From positions 1-33,751 of the forward strand of contig WJIW01000603.1 of NCBI GenBank assembly GCA_014730065.1: DNA of 33,751 bases, in the 5' to 3' direction. This document shows positions 22,796-31,515 of this stretch, in pieces; position 1 is the first letter of the stretch, and each line of letters opens with the position of its first letter. Below the pieces are notes generated by a model. The model ran no database searches. It was not told the DNA's origin and worked only from the letters and a program-made list of their open reading frames with translations. Position numbers and translations under genes: made by a program. Source of the DNA: Armatimonadia bacterium. Its GTDB lineage: Bacteria; Armatimonadota; Zipacnadia; UBA1398.

Positions 22796-24967
22796 CTAGC
22801 TGTCGCCTTCAGCCCGCCGCCCCACAGCCCCCTCACTCGCCGGGTACGCGTTCCCCGAAGCCGGTGGCGCGGGACTGGGCCGGACCTCGGTCCATCGGAA
22901 AGTGGCATAGTCGTCCGAGGCCGACGTCGCGGGGATCACCCATGTATCGGGCAGTGCCATCGATGGGGTCAGCCCACCGGTCTCATAGTTGGCGGTCCAG
23001 CTATCGGTCGAGGTGCCGTCGTGGTCGGTACGGGTGAGGGTGCCGTCCACATCCAGGGTCAGCCGTCGCCGGACGGTGCTGGCGTCCAGGTCGATCTCGT
23101 AGGCGTGGATGAAGTCACCCCCATCGGAGTCGTCATCCTTGAAGCCCGAGGCCGCGAGGGAGTAGTGGACTGGCCGCCCCATGCCGTCGGTGGTATCCCA
23201 CTCGCCCGAGATGTTCCAGCTCATCTCCCAGTCGTCGATATGCAGCAAGCAGAAGCCGCTGGGCGTCGGCATTGTGACGGGCTCCTCGCCAAGCTCGGGC
23301 CGGATGACCTGCACCAGGGCGCGGCCGGCGAAGTTCGCTTGGACGTAACCTTCGTAGCGCCCGGCTCGCTCCACGTCCAGGTCCACGCTCCCCGTGAAGC
23401 GGGTCAGCCGGAGCGGGATGCTGGGCAGGTTGTTGACCTGCACGATCACATCACCCGTCAGCTCATCGGCGCCGGCGGGGAGCTCGGCCCGGACGTAGTA
23501 GGGCAGCCAGTCCAGGATGGTGAGGTCGGTGTCACCGATGTACACCCGTCCCCTGGATGGGCCGAAGTACCCGTTGAGGAAGACCTCGGACCGGCCGTGC
23601 TCGTTGTTCGCATGGTAGACGCCTCCGCTCACCACGGGCCGGGCGCCGGTCCTCTCGTCGGCGGACGGATTGCGGTAGGAGACCATCTCGGCTGAGGTGC
23701 CGTCATCCCACGTGAAGCGAGTGAAGCCCCGCCCCTCCATGTACTCGTAGACCTCGTCGGCGGTGTAGGCACGGGTCGGCGGCGAGAGGGGCTCCACCAG
23801 ATTGCCGCCACAGAGCCGGTCCAAGAAGTAGAGACCCCACGCATTGCCCTGGTCCCTGGGTGCGATGCCGCGCCATCCGTAGACGACCTCGGCTCCCAGA
23901 TCCGTCAGGGTGGCCGCCATGTCGGTGTAGTAGGTCAGCCCGTTACAGGTCATGAGGTAGACGATGGCGTGGGACGGCAGGGCGTCGATGTAGTGCTCGA
24001 AGAAGCGCGAGGTGACGGCGAGGGCCTGGACGTTGGAGTCGGATGTGTTGAACACCGCCAGCCGGCCCGCGAAGATGTCATCATCGAAGGCCTCGTCCCA
24101 CACGTGGCGGATATCCCACGTGTAGTCGGTCTGCATCCCGAAGAGGTGGGTGACCTCGCCGTCGTGGTGGATCCAGTCGCCCCAGCCGCCGTGGCCCGCG
24201 TAGTAGATGATCCCGTAGTTCTGCCAGCTCCGGAACCACTCGCGCTCACAACCGGGCACGTTGGTAGGCACCTGGTACCCCGCGGTCTCACAGCACTCCA
24301 GGACACGGCCGCAGAGCTGCCGCAAGGTGGCGCGGCCCTCGGGCACGCTGTGGCTGGTCGACGCCGTGGCCCGCGGCGTCTCCTGGGAGGGGAACCACCG
24401 GGCGCCCGCGCCACCCCTGCGCTCGTGGGCTCCGGCGCGAGCCACCAAGGCTTCCACGTCCACCTCGTCACCGGGCGGATGGGCCGGGTGCAGGATGTGC
24501 ATCACCCCGCCCTCGTACACCACCGACGCGTCTCCGGTGAAGCCGTCGATGCTGGCACGACGCACATCGGGCCGGGCCTGGGCGTACACCAGGAACTCGG
24601 CAGCGCCGTCCGGCCAGCCCGAGGCGGCCACGATCTCCCGGAACCGGGCCGCCACCTCCTGAGAGGCCTGGGCCGCGGGCGACGCTGTTGGCGTGCCCGT
24701 CAGGTCATCCCCGGGGGGGCCGTCCGATCCGTCGTCATCGCCAGTGCCGGGGTCGGGAGCCACGGCTCCACCGCAGCCCCAAGCCACCAACACGGAGACA
24801 AGGAGTAGAGCGCCGATCAGTACCCACCTGCTCGCAGCCACCGCAGTCACCCCCTGCCGGCTCGGAAGGAGACAGCCAGCCGGCGCGGTCGAGGCGGCCC
24901 CCTGGAGCGGCCGCCGGGGAGGCGTTCCGTCGCCAGACACTCGCGAGGGGGTTTCGCTCGCCGCCAT
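22796..24967 (-). CDS. Lipoprotein with caspase-like (clan CD) His/Cys domain and IPT/TIG-like segment, paralogue A
   Basis: 723 residues from ATG 24967 (AGGAG 5 bases upstream). That leaves about 45 residues before a lipoprotein-like signal (WVLIGALLLVSVLVAWGC, lipid Cys65). GTG starts at 24850 or 24841 would give a more normal signal peptide, so the start is uncertain. After an acidic linker, VVYEGGVMHILH opens the conserved part. The catalytic-like region has WFRSW then IIYYAGHGG (His259) and IVYLMTCNGL (Cys341), the strand-His and strand-Cys pattern of clan CD peptidases such as caspases and gingipains (C25). An IPT/TIG-like stretch (RVYIGDTDLTILDW) and a beta-rich tail containing NISGEWD and ending near AYPAS follow. 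Similar along its length to the divergent gene at 25043. Peptidase activity is inferred from motifs only. Confidence 0.72.
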   Translation of the reverse strand: MAASETPSRVSGDGTPPRRPLQGAASTAPAGCLLPSRQGVTAVAASRWVLIGALLLVSVLVAWGCGGAVAPDPGTGDDDGSDGPPGDDLTGTPTASPAAQASQEVAARFREIVAASGWPDGAAEFLVYAQARPDVRRASIDGFTGDASVVYEGGVMHILHPAHPPGDEVDVEALVARAGAHERRGGAGARWFPSQETPRATASTSHSVPEGRATLRQLCGRVLECCETAGYQVPTNVPGCEREWFRSWQNYGIIYYAGHGGWGDWIHHDGEVTHLFGMQTDYTWDIRHVWDEAFDDDIFAGRLAVFNTSDSNVQALAVTSRFFEHYIDALPSHAIVYLMTCNGLTYYTDMAATLTDLGAEVVYGWRGIAPRDQGNAWGLYFLDRLCGGNLVEPLSPPTRAYTADEVYEYMEGRGFTRFTWDDGTSAEMVSYRNPSADERTGARPVVSGGVYHANNEHGRSEVFLNGYFGPSRGRVYIGDTDLTILDWLPYYVRAELPAGADELTGDVIVQVNNLPSIPLRLTRFTGSVDLDVERAGRYEGYVQANFAGRALVQVIRPELGEEPVTMPTPSGFCLLHIDDWEMSWNISGEWDTTDGMGRPVHYSLAASGFKDDDSDGGDFIHAYEIDLDASTVRRRLTLDVDGTLTRTDHDGTSTDSWTANYETGGLTPSMALPDTWVIPATSASDDYATFRWTEVRPSPAPPASGNAYPASEGAVGRRAEGDS

Positions 24968-24991
24968 GGACTCTCCTGGCTCCCGAGGTGT

Positions 24992-25009
24992 TTCCCCGCC
25001 CTTGGGGAA
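24992..25009. promoter_or_regulatory. Inverted repeat between the divergent caspase-like genes
   Basis: TTCCCC (24992-24997) and GGGGAA (25004-25009) with a 6-base spacer sit in the short gap separating the two start regions. It is a possible shared operator, but the arms are short. Confidence 0.3.
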
Positions 25010-25042
25010 GCTACCGGCAAAGGGGACGATAGGAGGGGCACC

Positions 25043-27070
25043 ATGCGCACGGCCGGACTGCCGCACCTGCTTCCGCTCCTAGCCATCGCCACACTCCTGG
25101 CGACGTTGCTGCCCATGGGCTGCGCCGGGGGCGCGCCCGCCCCGACCAATGGGGACGATCCTCCAGTAGGTGACTCCGACATCCAGAACGCCATCACCAC
25201 AGGCGACGCCCTCGGCGCTCTCTACCAGGCCCAGTGCGCCGCGGGCACGTGGGACTCCAATGCCTTCGCCGCTCAGGTCGGCGCCATGGCGGGCATCGGC
25301 TCGGCGACGGCCAATGCCACCTCGGGCGACGTGACAGTCGTTTACGACTCGGGGATCATGCACCTGTTCCATGCGCCCCACGACGAGGGCCCGACGGACG
25401 ACCTGCCGCCCGTGGAGGCAGCCTCGTCGAGCGAGGCCGCTCCGCGGGCCATCCCCTTCCAAGCGACCCACCAAGCCACCGTGGGCTTCAGCCTGGACAG
25501 CACCGACCAGCACTTCGGTCGGGTGCGGTCAGCCTGTGCCTCCATCCTCCGAAGCGCCCGGACCGCCGGATACCAGACCCCGCGAGCCAGCTTCACCGCC
25601 GATGTGGACTGGTTCCGGTCGTGGAGTGATTACTCGCTCATCTTCGTGGAGGGACACGGCGGTTACGGCGAGTACATCGATGCTGCCGGCGACCGCCAGC
25701 GGCTGTTCTGTATCGAGACGACCCAGAGCTACCGGTCCATCGCCGCCGTGCCCAGCGCATACTCAGCCGACCTGGCCAATGGACGCCTGATCTTCATGCA
25801 CGCGCCGGGCCAGCCTCAAGGCGTGCTGGCCGTTACCCGGGAGTTCCTCTCCCATCACGTCCGGCGGTTGCCGCCCGATAGCGTGGTGTTCATCAATAGC
25901 TGCTACTCCGCCGACACCGACGACAACATTTGCAGCACCGTCCGGAGCATGGGCGCCCAGCTCGTGCTTGGCTGGAATGGCCCCGGCCCCCTGGCCCACG
26001 CCGCCGACTGGGCCGCCTACTTCTTCGACCGGTTCCTGGGCGGCAACGACAAGGAGCCCCAGGATCCACCCACCCGCCCCTTCCCTGCCGATGAGGTCTA
26101 CGCCCACATGCAGACCCTCGGCCGCACGCAGCATATCTTCCCCGACACCGGGCTGGTCGGCACCCTCACCGCCTCGCCGCACTTCGGCTCCGAGGAGATC
26201 CTCTCCCGCCCCATCCTGCACTCCGGTGTCGTCATCCCGCCTAGGTCCCGAACGACGGGGTACGCCCGCATGATTCTGGGAGGTAAGTTCGGCAGCGACC
26301 GGGGCGAGGTCTACGTCGGTAACACCCTGATGCGGCTGATCTCCTGGTCCGCGACAAGCATCGAGGTGGAGCTGCCCGACGATGGCGCCGGCTCTACCGG
26401 CGACGTGACGGTCCGCGTACAGGACCTCCAGAGCAACCCCATGCAGCTCACACGCTTCGAGGGCGACCTGGTCATCGACGTGACCAATCCGGGACAGTAC
26501 TCGGGCACCGTCGACCTGGACCTGAACGGTAGGGGCCTGGTACACGTAAGGCGCGAGGAGGTGGACGCCGAGCCGGTCTCGGCCTTGCCCACACCCCGTA
26601 CATACTGGGTCCTCCAGGAGGACGGGCAGCTCAGGTGGGACATCTCCGGCTCCTGGACCGACGGCGAAGGCGGCGTGTACGGCCTCGATGCCAACGGAAG
26701 CGTCCGGACTCCAACCACGAGCACCGATCCGGGTGGCGTCATGTGGGCCATGGACTTCGATCCGGTGAACGAGCAGTACCGCATGAACTTCCTCATCACC
26801 GTGACGGGCACGTACTCCTACTCGGTGCCCGGCGTCGGCTCGGGCACCCGCGAGCACGCTCTGGGCTTCACGACCCCCGGCTACACCGAGCCCGAGGACC
26901 TGCAGGACGGTCTGGTGGTGCCCACGGGCACGTACTCGACCACTAGTGCCGATGGCACGAGCTACACCATGACATGGAACACCCTCTACCCCACTCCGTC
27001 GGGCAGCGGTTGGGACGCCTACCCCGCGTCGGCTAGGCTTGGTCCAGAACGCGCCGCACCTGCTCGGTGA
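25043..27070 (+). CDS. Lipoprotein with caspase-like (clan CD) His/Cys domain and IPT/TIG-like segment, paralogue B
   Basis: 675 residues, ATG with AGGAGGGG about 5 bases upstream. Signal MRTAGLPHLLPLLAIATLLA leads to LLPMGC, a lipobox-like site (Cys27, though Pro at -3 is unusual). Conserved blocks shared with the divergent paralogue: VVYDSGIMHLFH (99-110), GYQTPRASF, DWFRSWSDYSLIFVEGHGG (189-207, His205), VVFINSCYSAD (281-291, Cys287), LVLGWNGPGP (307-316), PPTRPFPADEVYAHM (342-356), an IPT/TIG-like segment (GEVYVGNTLMRLISW, about 421-478), then WDISGSW (532-538) and AYPAS (659-663). The His and Cys each follow a hydrophobic strand, as in clan CD cysteine peptidases. Likely envelope-anchored. 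Its 3' end overlaps the convergent kinase gene by 38 bases. Function as a peptidase is inference; it could instead be a structural relative. Confidence 0.75.
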   Translation: MRTAGLPHLLPLLAIATLLATLLPMGCAGGAPAPTNGDDPPVGDSDIQNAITTGDALGALYQAQCAAGTWDSNAFAAQVGAMAGIGSATANATSGDVTVVYDSGIMHLFHAPHDEGPTDDLPPVEAASSSEAAPRAIPFQATHQATVGFSLDSTDQHFGRVRSACASILRSARTAGYQTPRASFTADVDWFRSWSDYSLIFVEGHGGYGEYIDAAGDRQRLFCIETTQSYRSIAAVPSAYSADLANGRLIFMHAPGQPQGVLAVTREFLSHHVRRLPPDSVVFINSCYSADTDDNICSTVRSMGAQLVLGWNGPGPLAHAADWAAYFFDRFLGGNDKEPQDPPTRPFPADEVYAHMQTLGRTQHIFPDTGLVGTLTASPHFGSEEILSRPILHSGVVIPPRSRTTGYARMILGGKFGSDRGEVYVGNTLMRLISWSATSIEVELPDDGAGSTGDVTVRVQDLQSNPMQLTRFEGDLVIDVTNPGQYSGTVDLDLNGRGLVHVRREEVDAEPVSALPTPRTYWVLQEDGQLRWDISGSWTDGEGGVYGLDANGSVRTPTTSTDPGGVMWAMDFDPVNEQYRMNFLITVTGTYSYSVPGVGSGTREHALGFTTPGYTEPEDLQDGLVVPTGTYSTTSADGTSYTMTWNTLYPTPSGSGWDAYPASARLGPERAAPAR

Positions 27071-30000
27071 GGGCCTGAACGGTGAAGGGTTTTTGGAGGA
27101 AGTTGATGCCCTGCTCCATGACGCCCCGATCGGTCAGGACGTTGTCGGAGTATCCGGACATGTAGAGCACCTTTATGTGGGGATCGATGCGGCGGATGGT
27201 GTCGTATAGCTCCCTGCCGTTCATGCCCGGCATGATGACATCGGTGATGAGCAGGTCGATGGGACCGTTGCCGCGATCCAGCAGCTTCAGGGCCTCGCCG
27301 CCGTCCTGAGCCACCAGCACCTGGTACCCGCGCCGCTCCAGTAGAGATTGGGTCATGCCGCGAACCTGCTCATCATCCTCAACCAGGAGGACCCTCTCGC
27401 TGCCCCCCAGTGATTCGGCAACCAGCGCAGGCTGCTGTGCGGCCGTCTGGTCGACCTCGGCAACGGGAAGGCTGACCTGGAACGTGGCGCCCTGGCCCGG
27501 CTCGCTGTAAACCCGGACCTCCCCGCCGTGCTGCTTGATGATCCCGTAGACGATGGACAGCCCGAGCCCCGTGCCCTCCTCCTTGGGCTTGGTGGTGAAG
27601 AAGGGCTCGAAGAGCTGGGCCTGCATCTCGGGCGGGATGCCCTGGCCCGTATCGGTCACGGACAGGGTGACGTACGGGCCGGGCTCGACCTCCGACGAAG
27701 CGGCATCGAACACCCGTACCCCTGTCTCGATGGTGAGGGTGCCTCCGTCGGGCATGGCGTCCTGAGCGTTGACCGCCAGGTTCATGATGACCTGCTCGAG
27801 CTGCCCCACATCGGCCGTCACCGGCGGCAGGGATGGCGCCGCCACCGTCCTGATCTCGATGTCCTCCCGCAGGGTGCGTCTGATCAGCTTGCCGAAATCG
27901 CTCAGTACCTCGTTCAGATCGACATGCTTGACCTCCAGCATCTGCTTGCGGCTGAAGGCCAAGAGCTGGCGCACCAGGTCGCGCGCCCGCATGCCCGCAC
28001 TGAGCATCTGCTGGATCTGCTGAGCCCGTGGATCCGATGCGTCCAGATCCTCGAGCAGAATCTCGCCATAGCCGATGATGGGCGCCAGCAGGTTGTTCAG
28101 GTCGTGGGCGACCCCGCCCGCAAGCCGGCCTACCGACTCGATGCGCTGCGCTTGGTGCACCTGGGCCTGGAGGTCGGCCTGGGCCGCTTCGGCCTCCTTC
28201 CGCTCGGTCACGTCCCTAGCGATGCCCACGTACATGATGGGGTTGCCGTCGTCGTCGAACATGGCGGCACCGTTGGACGTATGCCACCGGATCTCCCCGC
28301 CGGGCCGGATGACCCGGTATTCCACGCTCTGGTCCGGGGTCCCCGTGCTCAAGACCTGCCCCAGGAACTCGTCGCACAGGTGTACATCCTCGGGATGCAC
28401 ATAGGGCCTGAATGACCTGCCCGTCGCCGCCTCGGCCGGTTCGCCCATGTGCTCGAGCCAGTTGGGCGACACGTACGTGAACACCCCTTCGGCGTTGAGG
28501 GCGTAGACGATGTCATTGGCATTCTCGACGAAGGACCGGAACCGGTGCTCGCTCTCACGCAAGGCCTCCTCGGCCCGGCGCTGCTCGGTGATGTTCTGGG
28601 TGATGATGATGACGTGACCGGTGAAGGAGCCATTGAGCCGGATGGGTATGCCCCGGTTGGCGTACAGGTTCCCCGCGTATTCCACCTCATAGTACACCTC
28701 CTCGCCCGCCACGGCCCGGCGCGTGTGCGGCTCCACTATGGGCCACAGGTCGGGGAAGACCTCGGAGACATGCCGGCCGACCACCTCCTCCGACCTCAGC
28801 CCCACCCTGGCGAACTCCTGACCGTCGGCGGCGAGGTAGTGCATGCTTCCGTCCAACAGGAACAGGGCCCCGTCGGGGAAGTGGGCCGCCAGCGAGCGGT
28901 AGCGCGCTTCGCTCTCCCGGCGTGCCGCCTCGGCCTCCTTACGCTCCGTCACATCGGAGGTGAAGGCATCGATGGTGAAGCTGCCGTCGTCGTACCGGTC
29001 GGCGATCCGGGCGTCCATGACAAGCCAGATGATCCGGCCGGTCCATGTGCGGGCCCGGTACTCAAAACCCTCAACGTAGCCATGGGCGGTTAGCTGCTCC
29101 AGGAACCTGTCTCGGGTGCCTTCGTCCACGTACAGGTCTCGGGCCAGGTCGGTGTAGTTCGCCAGGGCGTGCTCGACGGAATCGAAGCCGAGAATCCGCG
29201 CCATGGTGCTGTTGATCGCCAGCGGGCGGCCCGACGAGTGAGTCGTAACGATGCCGATGGGGGCGTTCCCGAAGGTATCGCGGAAGCGCTTCTCCCTCTC
29301 GACCAGCGCTCTTTGGGCTCGGTTCCGTTCGGTGACATCGACGGCCATGGCGTACGTGACGCCCTCTTCGGGCACCGGATGGGAGTTCCACTCCAGCTCC
29401 ACATACTCGCCGTCCTTCCGGCGGTAGCGGTTGGAGAAGGCGATGACCTCATGGCCCTCCCGGAGCTTCTCTTCGACGATCCGTGTGGTGGGCTCCACGT
29501 CGTCGGGGTGGATGAACTCGTAGAAGGGCTGCCCGAGGAGCTCCTCCTGGCTGTACCCCAGCACCGTCTCGAAGGCGGGGTTGACCTGCATGAAAGTCGC
29601 CGTCTGGATGTCAGCGACGCAGATCAGGGCCGAGGACATCTCACAGAACCGGCTGTAGGTATCCTGGACCCGGCGCGCCTCGGTCACGTCCAGCGCAATG
29701 GAGTAGGTGACGCCATCCTCCTCAACGGGACGCGCGTTCCACTCCAGCTCGGCGTACGAGCCGTCTTTGCGGCGGTAGCGATTGGAGAAGGCGATGACTG
29801 GCAACCCCTGCTCCAGTCTCTCTCGCACAACTGCGTTGGTGGGCTCCACATCGTCTGGGTGCATGAACTCGTAGAAGGCATGCCCCACCATCTCGTCGGC
29901 GGTGTATCCGAGCACCCGCTCGAAGGCTGGATTGACCTGAAGGAACGTATCCGTCTTCAGATCGGCGATGCAGATCAGCGCATCGGCCATCTCGCATAGC

Positions 30001-31346
30001 CGGCCGTAGGCATCACGGGCCTGGCGCGCCTCGGTAGTGTCCAGAAGAATGCCCTCGAACGCCGTCACGTTGCCCCGCTCGTCACGCCGAAGGGTCGTTC
30101 GATCATCAACCCAGCGCACTTCTCCGTCGCCATCGAATACACGGTAGGGCTGGTGCTCGAGCGCGGATGTATGTGGATCCTGAGCCGCCTGGGTAACCTC
30201 GGCTCGCACCCGGTCCAGATCGCCCGGATGGATCAGATTCTCGTACGGGAGAACGCCGGACAGCAGATCGTCTCTACTCCAGCCGAACACGGCCTCCGCG
30301 CCCTCGGAGACGTACTCGACCGGCCACCCCTCGCGATTGGCCCATACCATCGCCACCGCCGGGCTCCGGTTGATGATGTCGGTGGTCTGCCTGAGAAGGA
30401 CGCGCTGCTCGTACTCCTCGGTCACATCGCGGAACACCATGACCGTGCCCGTGACCTCGCCCCCCGGGCCCCGGATGGGTGCGGCGCTGTCGGCGATCTG
30501 CCTGACGCTCCCATCCCGGGCGGTGAGGCACGTATGGTTTGCCAGGCCCACCACAGTGCCCTCAGCCAGGACCCGGTCGACGGGGTTGTCGGCGGGCTCG
30601 CCTGTGACGGCATGGCGGATGTTGAAGATGGAATCCAGGGGCTCGCCCCGGGCTTCGGCCAGCGACCAGCCGGTTAGCTCCTCTGCGACCGGGTTCATAC
30701 GTACGACCCGGCCCTGTAGGTCGGTGGCGATCACGGCATCCCCGATGGAATCGAGCGTCACCGCCAGCTCACGCCGGCTGCGCCGCATGGCTCCATAGCT
30801 GCGTATGCTGACCATGCCCGCCGCGGACACGATACCAACCAGCAGCATCTCCACGGCATAGGGCTGTTCGCGCCAGCCGTCAACGATCGCACCGAGGAGT
30901 GGCTCGTCATGCAAATACGCCAGCACGGCCCAGACGGCGGGGGTGCTGAAGGCTTGGTAGACGACCACGATACACGCGAACCAGCCGACGCCGTACACGG
31001 CCATATTGCCCTGCCGAGACAGCACCCTGGAGTGCACCAGACGTAGCAAGGTAATCGCCGGAACGGCATACAGCATGTTGCCGAGGAAGGCGACGTACAG
31101 CGGCACCTCATGGGGGCCGGCCACGGCCAGTATCGCGGCCAGAAGCAGCGCCACCCACCAGCGCCTCAGGAGTACTGCGCCGACGTACCCAAAGGCCCAG
31201 CGGCCTTCGATGTACGTCTCCGTGTGGGGGATCTGGACGTTCAGGTACGCGGCAGCGAAGCCCAGGCCGCCGCACACGAGCAGGATCCCCAGCTCCCGCC
31301 GCTGACCTTCGTCGAGCAATGGCTTCGTCGTCCCTGCCTCCGCCAT
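27033..31346 (-). CDS. Membrane hybrid histidine kinase with seven PAS domains and receiver
   Basis: 1437 residues. A hydrophobic N-terminal sensor region (about 18-183, roughly five to six spans, MASE-like) is followed by seven PAS domains at about 193-310, 318-440, 448-564, 565-681, 682-810, 811-930 and 931-1060. Then come the HisKA domain with GGVAHDLNN (His1081), N-box MNLAVNAQDAM (about 1188-1198), G1 DTGQGIP, F-box FEPFFTTK, G2 GTGLGLS, and a receiver (about 1318-1437) with acidic VEDDE, phospho-acceptor Asp1369 in LLITD and Lys1419 in FLQKP. It should sense several signals and relay phosphate from His1081 to Asp1369. PAS3 and PAS4 are a tandem duplication. Start ATG 31346 has only a weak GGGAG nearby. 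No output regulator is adjacent. Convergent with the caspase-like gene, whose end it overlaps by 38 bases. Confidence 0.92.
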   Translation of the reverse strand: MAEAGTTKPLLDEGQRRELGILLVCGGLGFAAAYLNVQIPHTETYIEGRWAFGYVGAVLLRRWWVALLLAAILAVAGPHEVPLYVAFLGNMLYAVPAITLLRLVHSRVLSRQGNMAVYGVGWFACIVVVYQAFSTPAVWAVLAYLHDEPLLGAIVDGWREQPYAVEMLLVGIVSAAGMVSIRSYGAMRRSRRELAVTLDSIGDAVIATDLQGRVVRMNPVAEELTGWSLAEARGEPLDSIFNIRHAVTGEPADNPVDRVLAEGTVVGLANHTCLTARDGSVRQIADSAAPIRGPGGEVTGTVMVFRDVTEEYEQRVLLRQTTDIINRSPAVAMVWANREGWPVEYVSEGAEAVFGWSRDDLLSGVLPYENLIHPGDLDRVRAEVTQAAQDPHTSALEHQPYRVFDGDGEVRWVDDRTTLRRDERGNVTAFEGILLDTTEARQARDAYGRLCEMADALICIADLKTDTFLQVNPAFERVLGYTADEMVGHAFYEFMHPDDVEPTNAVVRERLEQGLPVIAFSNRYRRKDGSYAELEWNARPVEEDGVTYSIALDVTEARRVQDTYSRFCEMSSALICVADIQTATFMQVNPAFETVLGYSQEELLGQPFYEFIHPDDVEPTTRIVEEKLREGHEVIAFSNRYRRKDGEYVELEWNSHPVPEEGVTYAMAVDVTERNRAQRALVEREKRFRDTFGNAPIGIVTTHSSGRPLAINSTMARILGFDSVEHALANYTDLARDLYVDEGTRDRFLEQLTAHGYVEGFEYRARTWTGRIIWLVMDARIADRYDDGSFTIDAFTSDVTERKEAEAARRESEARYRSLAAHFPDGALFLLDGSMHYLAADGQEFARVGLRSEEVVGRHVSEVFPDLWPIVEPHTRRAVAGEEVYYEVEYAGNLYANRGIPIRLNGSFTGHVIIITQNITEQRRAEEALRESEHRFRSFVENANDIVYALNAEGVFTYVSPNWLEHMGEPAEAATGRSFRPYVHPEDVHLCDEFLGQVLSTGTPDQSVEYRVIRPGGEIRWHTSNGAAMFDDDGNPIMYVGIARDVTERKEAEAAQADLQAQVHQAQRIESVGRLAGGVAHDLNNLLAPIIGYGEILLEDLDASDPRAQQIQQMLSAGMRARDLVRQLLAFSRKQMLEVKHVDLNEVLSDFGKLIRRTLREDIEIRTVAAPSLPPVTADVGQLEQVIMNLAVNAQDAMPDGGTLTIETGVRVFDAASSEVEPGPYVTLSVTDTGQGIPPEMQAQLFEPFFTTKPKEEGTGLGLSIVYGIIKQHGGEVRVYSEPGQGATFQVSLPVAEVDQTAAQQPALVAESLGGSERVLLVEDDEQVRGMTQSLLERRGYQVLVAQDGGEALKLLDRGNGPIDLLITDVIMPGMNGRELYDTIRRIDPHIKVLYMSGYSDNVLTDRGVMEQGINFLQKPFTVQALTEQVRRVLDQA
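29304..30005 (-). repeat. In-frame tandem duplication of a PAS domain (two 351-base units)
   Basis: Units 29655-30005 and 29304-29654 encode residues 448-564 and 565-681 of the seven-PAS kinase. Both are exactly 117 residues and align with no gaps; by hand count about 75 of 117 positions are identical, including IAFSNRYRRKDG and VNPAFE. This is a duplication older than the DNA identity would show but younger than the other PAS domains. Confidence 0.85.
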
Positions 31347-31373
31347 CTCCCAAGAACTCCCCGCTCACGCATC

Positions 31374-31429
31374 CATGCCCCGTCACATGTGTTCCACACC
31401 TGGCCAGCTCAACCCTACCCCGGGGCATG
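31374..31429. promoter_or_regulatory. Spaced inverted repeat between the kinase and sulfatase genes
   Basis: CATGCCCC (31374-31381) and GGGGCATG (31422-31429) are perfect complements 40 bases apart in the divergent gap. Between them lies CACATGTGTTCCACAC, itself partly palindromic. A possible operator; no promoter could be assigned with confidence. Confidence 0.3.
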
Positions 31430-31515
31430 TTAGCTCTCACAGGCCCGCGGACGCATCTCGGCGAACAGGGGTTTCGGTAGAGCATATGAACCAGAGCCCG
31501 AGAGGAGTCGGCCCC

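Noticed and set aside
22779-22796. GTGCC/GGCAC hairpin between the sulfatase and caspase-like genes
   Set aside because: Five-base stem only, no U tract; too weak to call a terminator.
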